A DNA stretch of 16,386 nucleotides from CABMGO01 sp964408125 (GTDB lineage: Archaea > Nanobdellota > Nanobdellia > Pacearchaeales > GW2011-AR1): assembly GCA_964408125.1 (NCBI GenBank), contig CAYOYC010000016.1:1-16386 (forward strand), read 5' to 3'. The notes beneath the pieces were generated by a model that made no database searches, was not told where the DNA came from, and saw only the letters and a list, made by a program, of their open reading frames with translations. Below are positions 13,628-16,386 of the stretch, one piece after another; positions within the stretch are counted from its first letter, which is position 1, and each line of letters opens with the position of its first letter. Made by a program: the position numbers and the translations under genes.

Positions 13628-14113
13628 ATGGCAGAAGACGATTCATTTCATGCAAATTGGGATGTCGGTGGTAGACGTGCTCTTGGAGAAGTGTTGAGAG
13701 AGTTGGATCGGGGTAGACGTTCTTCTAGTGGACGTTCTATTAGGGGCGGTTATGATGGGCGTGGCGCTCCAGGTATTGAGGAAGCTCTTCGTGCGATTGA
13801 ATCTTTAGATTTATCTGGCATTTCTGCCGAGGATTTATGTGCTTATAGAGGTATGGTCTCCAAGGGGTGGCAAGGTTATCGTGTGAGGGTTGGAGAATAT
13901 GATGACGCAGATCAATTAAGATTAGAGCTCATAAATAGATGGATTATTGATGTAGCGATCGTAAAAGGGGAGGGTCCTCTTGCATCTTTACCTTGGCATT
14001 TGCCGCATAGTCTCTCAGATGCTGAGATTGTTTATGGGGCATTAAATAAAAAACTTATTGATTGTTTGGGCTTAAATCCAGTTGCCGAAGAGATAAAAGC
14101 GCCATCTTCATAA
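13628..14113 (+). CDS. Hypothetical protein of 161 residues, Arg/Gly-rich near the N-terminus
   Basis: A soluble product. Residues 15-50 are rich in Arg, Gly and Ser (ELDRGRRSSSGRSIRGGYDGRG) and look disordered. Residues 50-160 are probably helical (IEEALRAIESLDLSGISAEDLCAYRGMVSKGW, LRLELINRWIIDVAIVKG, LSDAEIVYGALNKKLIDCLG). It has no known domain. Its base composition and codon use are visibly more GC-rich than those of its neighbours, with codons such as cgt, ggc and gcc, so recent arrival is possible, as is selection on a highly expressed gene. It ends 216 bases before ftsZ and is divergent from the secreted-protein gene. Confidence 0.55.
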   Translation: MAEDDSFHANWDVGGRRALGEVLRELDRGRRSSSGRSIRGGYDGRGAPGIEEALRAIESLDLSGISAEDLCAYRGMVSKGWQGYRVRVGEYDDADQLRLELINRWIIDVAIVKGEGPLASLPWHLPHSLSDAEIVYGALNKKLIDCLGLNPVAEEIKAPSS

Positions 14114-14143
14114 AGTTTTTTAAGAAAAATCATAATTTTACTT
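14112..14143 (+). terminator. Weak AT-rich hairpin after the 13628 gene
   Basis: AAAGTTTTTTAAG (from 14112) partly matches the complement of CTTAAAACTTT (14141-14151) across a 16- to 17-base loop, in a T/A-rich stretch. It could end the transcript but is too AT-rich and imperfect to be sure. Confidence 0.25.
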
Positions 14144-14182
14144 AAAACTTTTATTATTAATCTATATACTATAAAACGAAAG

Positions 14183-14192
14183 TATTTTTAAA
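14183..14192 (+). promoter_or_regulatory. TATA box upstream of ftsZ
   Basis: TATTTTTAAA predicts transcription start near 14213, about 117 bases before the ftsZ ATG. An additional TATAAAA lies slightly upstream (14170-14176). Confidence 0.5.
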
Positions 14193-14212
14193 CAGGAGAA
14201 TTCTAGGATTGT

Positions 14213-14329
14213 TAAGTTAATGAAAGCATCAATCAAGTTGAGTCATTTAATTTTAAAAAAATTAATGGTTTAGCGACGGAAAGATGATTTTTATTAAGAA
14301 CTGAAAGGAGGTTTAGAAAAAAAGAAAAA
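14213..14329 (+). promoter_or_regulatory. Long 5' leader of ftsZ with a short frame and a distant ribosome site
   Basis: Between the predicted start of transcription and the ftsZ ATG lie a 17-codon frame (14220-14273, beginning MKASIKLSHLILKKLMV) and a strong GGAGG (14307-14311). The GGAGG is 18 bases from the ATG, too far for normal Shine-Dalgarno pairing, and the gap is nearly pure A. No in-frame start codon lies closer to the GGAGG. Confidence 0.4.
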
Positions 14330-15412
14330 ATGCCATTAGATTTTGCAAAAGAAGCAATACAAAATGCTGAAAAAAATAGTATTAATTTTGATGAGTTAAA
14401 AGCAGGCAAAGCAAACATTAAGGTTTTTGGAGTTGGCGGTTGTGGCTGTAATATGGCTACATGGTTATTCAATAAAGGAATTTCTGGAGCAACTGTTTAC
14501 GGAACAAATACTGATGCGTTACATTTGTCTATTACAAAAGCTGATGAGAAAATGCTTATCGGTAAAGAATTAACTCGTGGATTGGGTTGCGGTGGTTATC
14601 CTGCTAGAGGAAGAGAGGCTGCAAAAGAGGCGATTTCTGACTTAAAGAGGGCTGTTTCGGGTTCGGATATGGTTTTCATTTTAGCCGGAATGGGTGGCGG
14701 TACTGGTACCGGCGCTGCTTCTGTTATAGCACAACTTTCAAAAGAGACTGGAGCTGTCGTAATTTCTGTAGTAACAATGCCTTTCGAGGCAGAGAAGGCA
14801 AGGATTGACAAGGCTGAATTTGGTTTACAAGAATTAAGAGAAGTGTCTGACACTGTTATTGTTCTTGATAACAATAGACTTGTAGATATTGCTGGACAGT
14901 TACCTATGGAACAAGCGTTTGCAGTAGCAAATGAACTTGTATCTACTATGATAAAGGGTATTGTAGAAACAATCACTTTACCATCATTGATTAATCTTGA
15001 CTATGCGGATGTTTCTGCTATTATGAAAGGCGGAGATGTTGCGGTTATAGGTATTGGTGAAGATAATTCCACATCAAGAGTTGATACTGCATGTCAGCAA
15101 GCTTTGACACATCCTCTTCTTGATGTTGATTATAGAGGTGCAACTGGTGCTTTAATACACGTTACTTGTGGACCTGATATGAAGTTGGAAGAATTCGACA
15201 ATATCGGTAGAATAGTAACTGAACATTTATCACCTGATGCTCAAGTAATCATTGGAGCTAGAATCAATAAAGAGTTCCAGGGAAGAGTGAGAGTCATAAC
15301 GATTATGACTGGTGTTAAGTCTCCTTATATCTTGGGTAAGTCTCAATATGAGAACAAACAAGCTTCAAGAGGACCATCAGTTAATGATTTGGGCTTAGAT
15401 GATTACAGTTAA
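14330..15412 (+). CDS. ftsZ: Cell-division GTPase FtsZ, archaeal type
   Basis: The 360-residue tubulin-family GTPase builds the division ring at the inner face of the membrane. It has the nucleotide-binding motifs IKVFGVGGCGCNMA (30-43), NTDALHL (60-66), the tubulin signature GMGGGTGTGAA (120-130), TMPFEAE (149-155), and the T7 catalytic loop NLDYADV (222-228), which completes the site of the next subunit. RGLGCGGYPARGREAA is typical of archaeal FtsZ. After the core a short linker ends in a peptide VNDLGLDDYS (351-360), which probably binds partner proteins. Two Cys in the first Gly loop (C38, C40) are unusual but the fold is intact. Which of the two archaeal FtsZ groups it belongs to needs a tree. 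Confidence 0.96.
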   Translation: MPLDFAKEAIQNAEKNSINFDELKAGKANIKVFGVGGCGCNMATWLFNKGISGATVYGTNTDALHLSITKADEKMLIGKELTRGLGCGGYPARGREAAKEAISDLKRAVSGSDMVFILAGMGGGTGTGAASVIAQLSKETGAVVISVVTMPFEAEKARIDKAEFGLQELREVSDTVIVLDNNRLVDIAGQLPMEQAFAVANELVSTMIKGIVETITLPSLINLDYADVSAIMKGGDVAVIGIGEDNSTSRVDTACQQALTHPLLDVDYRGATGALIHVTCGPDMKLEEFDNIGRIVTEHLSPDAQVIIGARINKEFQGRVRVITIMTGVKSPYILGKSQYENKQASRGPSVNDLGLDDYS

Positions 15413-15435
15413 TAACTTGTAATTTGAAGATCATT

Positions 15436-15463
15436 GGGCGCTTTGCGCCCTTTTTATTTTTTT
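15436..15463 (+). terminator. Rho-independent-like hairpin after ftsZ
   Basis: GGGCGC (15436-15441), loop TTT, and GCGCCC (15445-15450) form a perfect six-pair stem, followed by a long T-rich run. It is bacterial in form and very GC-rich against its surroundings. Confidence 0.7.
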
Positions 15464-15483
15464 ATTTTTTATTTAAAGAAGCA

Positions 15484-15491
15484 TTTTTAAA
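15484..15491 (+). promoter_or_regulatory. TATA box of the nitroreductase gene
   Basis: TTTTTAAA is centred 25.5 nt before the ATG at 15513. Confidence 0.6.
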
Positions 15492-15512
15492 CTATGAAGT
15501 ATTCTATTTTTT

Positions 15513-16079
15513 ATGGATTTAAAAGAGGCGATTACATCTAGGAAGAGTACCAAGAGGTTTGATGGGAAATCTGCAGATTGGAAAAAAATTATACAGGCAA
15601 TCGATGTTGCGAGGCATGCCCCTATGGCAGGGAATATGAATGTTACTAATTTTATTATAGTTGAAAATAAAGACAACATATCTAAGATTGCAGGCGCTAC
15701 GCAACAGAAATTTGTTGGAGATGCAGGCGCTTTAATTGTTGTTGTCTCTGCCCGGGAAAAATTAAGAAAAATGTTTGATGCTAACGATAAAGGGTTTGCT
15801 CAGCAGCAATCTGGTGCGTTGATACAGAACTTGTTATTAACATTGACTGAGAAAAAGATAGATAGTTGTTGGGTTGGTTTTTTCGATGATGATATAGTAA
15901 AGGATGTTTTGGGTATTCCTAAAAATGAAGATGTAGAAGCAGTAATTGCTGTTGGTGCTGCTGCAAAGATTAGGCAAGAAAAAAAGAAAAAGCCAGAATT
16001 AGAGAATATAGTTTATTTTGAAAAGTTTGGGACGAGGAAGAAGTCGAAAGATATTGTTGTTAGGCACGATTGGGCTTAA
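15513..16079 (+). CDS. Nitroreductase-family flavoprotein
   Basis: The 188-residue protein has the FMN-binding layout of the nitroreductase family: SRKSTKRF (9-16) with basic residues for the FMN phosphate, the APMAGNMN segment (36-43), FAQQQSGALIQNLLLTLTEKKIDSCWVGFFDDDIVKDVLGIP (about 94-134), and the VEAVIAVGAAA strand. Members reduce nitro compounds, quinones, enones or dehalogenate substrates with NAD(P)H, as homodimers sharing the flavin. The product is somewhat short and has a Lys-rich tail. The substrate cannot be told from sequence. It ends one base before the convergent mnmA stop. Confidence 0.85.
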   Translation: MDLKEAITSRKSTKRFDGKSADWKKIIQAIDVARHAPMAGNMNVTNFIIVENKDNISKIAGATQQKFVGDAGALIVVVSAREKLRKMFDANDKGFAQQQSGALIQNLLLTLTEKKIDSCWVGFFDDDIVKDVLGIPKNEDVEAVIAVGAAAKIRQEKKKKPELENIVYFEKFGTRKKSKDIVVRHDWA

Positions 16080-16080
16080 T

Positions 16081-16386
16081 TTATGAGTTAATCGTTCCGC
16101 CACCTAGAACTTTATCTTTTTCGTATAAAACTACTGCTTGTCCATCGGAAACTCCGGTGATTGCACTATCTAAAACTAAATTGAATTTATTATTTTTATA
16201 AAATAGTTTTGCTGGTAATAATTCGCCAACTTGCCTTATTCTAGCTAAGACATGTTTCGTGGATTTTTTATATTCCTTTATATTTTCGTCTATTAAATAA
16301 AGATCTTTAACAATAATATCTTTCCTGAGTAATATTTTATGTCCTTCTGGAGCCACAATAATTGTATTTGTTTTTAGTATTTTTTT
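16081..16386 (-). CDS. mnmA: tRNA-specific 2-thiouridylase MnmA, C-terminal part only
   Basis: The frame is open to the right edge, so only the last 101 codons are visible; a GTG at 16356 is just an internal valine (TNTIIVAPEGHK), not the start. The visible part is the C-terminal beta-barrel of MnmA: TNTIIVAPEGHKILLRKDIIVKDLYLI, the R-x-R-Q region (ARIRQVGELLPAKL), and the closing GQAVVLYEKDKVLGGGTI, which matches the final GQAVVFY...LGGG of the family. MnmA adds sulfur to uridine 34 of tRNAs for Lys, Glu and Gln. The catalytic N-terminal domain and cysteines lie outside the window. Confidence 0.87.
   Translation of the reverse strand, partial: KKILKTNTIIVAPEGHKILLRKDIIVKDLYLIDENIKEYKKSTKHVLARIRQVGELLPAKLFYKNNKFNLVLDSAITGVSDGQAVVLYEKDKVLGGGTINS

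Noticed and set aside
14596..14976. A 126-codon minus-strand frame opposite ftsZ
   Set aside because: It lies wholly opposite conserved FtsZ motifs and reads as Ser/Thr/Ala-rich antisense.
16081..16356. A complete 91-residue protein starting at GTG 16356
   Set aside because: The frame continues unbroken to the window edge and matches the MnmA C-terminal domain, so it is a truncated larger gene.
1..16386. tRNA genes, rRNA genes or a CRISPR array
   Set aside because: No GC-rich cloverleaf-like block, no T-loop sequence and no regularly spaced repeats were found in the gaps.

Overview
This AT-rich window (roughly one third G+C by eye) reads as a small-genome archaeal chromosome, most likely a DPANN lineage near Pacearchaeota or Woesearchaeota. 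The evidence is a threonyl-tRNA synthetase with the archaeal DTD-like editing domain, an archaeal FtsZ, a DUF424 protein, an archaeal MutS-like ATPase, a circularly permuted GTPase, a beta-CASP RNA nuclease, and archaeal TATA boxes in front of nearly every gene. The lineage is an inference from gene content and style; no rRNA is present to confirm it. I see no tRNA, rRNA or CRISPR array.

Layout. 1-56: GC-rich hairpin like the end of an IS200/IS605-family element, abutting a VTT/DedA-like membrane protein gene (54-611). 612-1700: a 42-codon gene on + and three small membrane-protein genes on -, two of them tandem paralogues. 1749-3161: beta-CASP nuclease, fired divergently from the paralogue pair by one palindromic TATA box. 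3165-4140: HEPN / HTH-nucleotidyltransferase pair on -. 4200-6426: RGG-rich zinc-ribbon protein and MutS-like ATPase on -. 6493-8095: ribosome-assembly-type GTPase flanked by two orphans. 8158-9573: operon of a membrane-tethered winged-helix regulator and a SIMPL-domain secreted protein. 9613-10772: DUF424, a 39-codon gene and a Trm9-like methyltransferase. 10773-13086: an orphan and ThrRS on -. 13151-14113: a small secreted protein and an orphan, divergent. 14330-15412: ftsZ with a long leader and a bacterial-looking terminator. 15513-16386: nitroreductase, then the C-terminal part of MnmA running off the right edge.

How it works together. Most of the window is single-gene housekeeping transcription: translation (ThrRS, GTPase, two enzymes for wobble uridine 34), RNA turnover (beta-CASP) and division (FtsZ). 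The accessory-looking parts are the left end, the HEPN/nucleotidyltransferase pair and the envelope-associated regulator/SIMPL operon. The clearest regulatory signal is a fixed promoter geometry: 16 starts have a TATA box centred about 24-27 nt upstream of the ATG, implying leaderless mRNAs, while ftsZ and the SIMPL gene clearly depart from this. I did not find a convincing wholly new system; the best leads are the membrane-tethered regulator with SIMPL protein, the RGG zinc-ribbon protein, the HEPN pair with an altered active-site motif, and the ftsZ leader.
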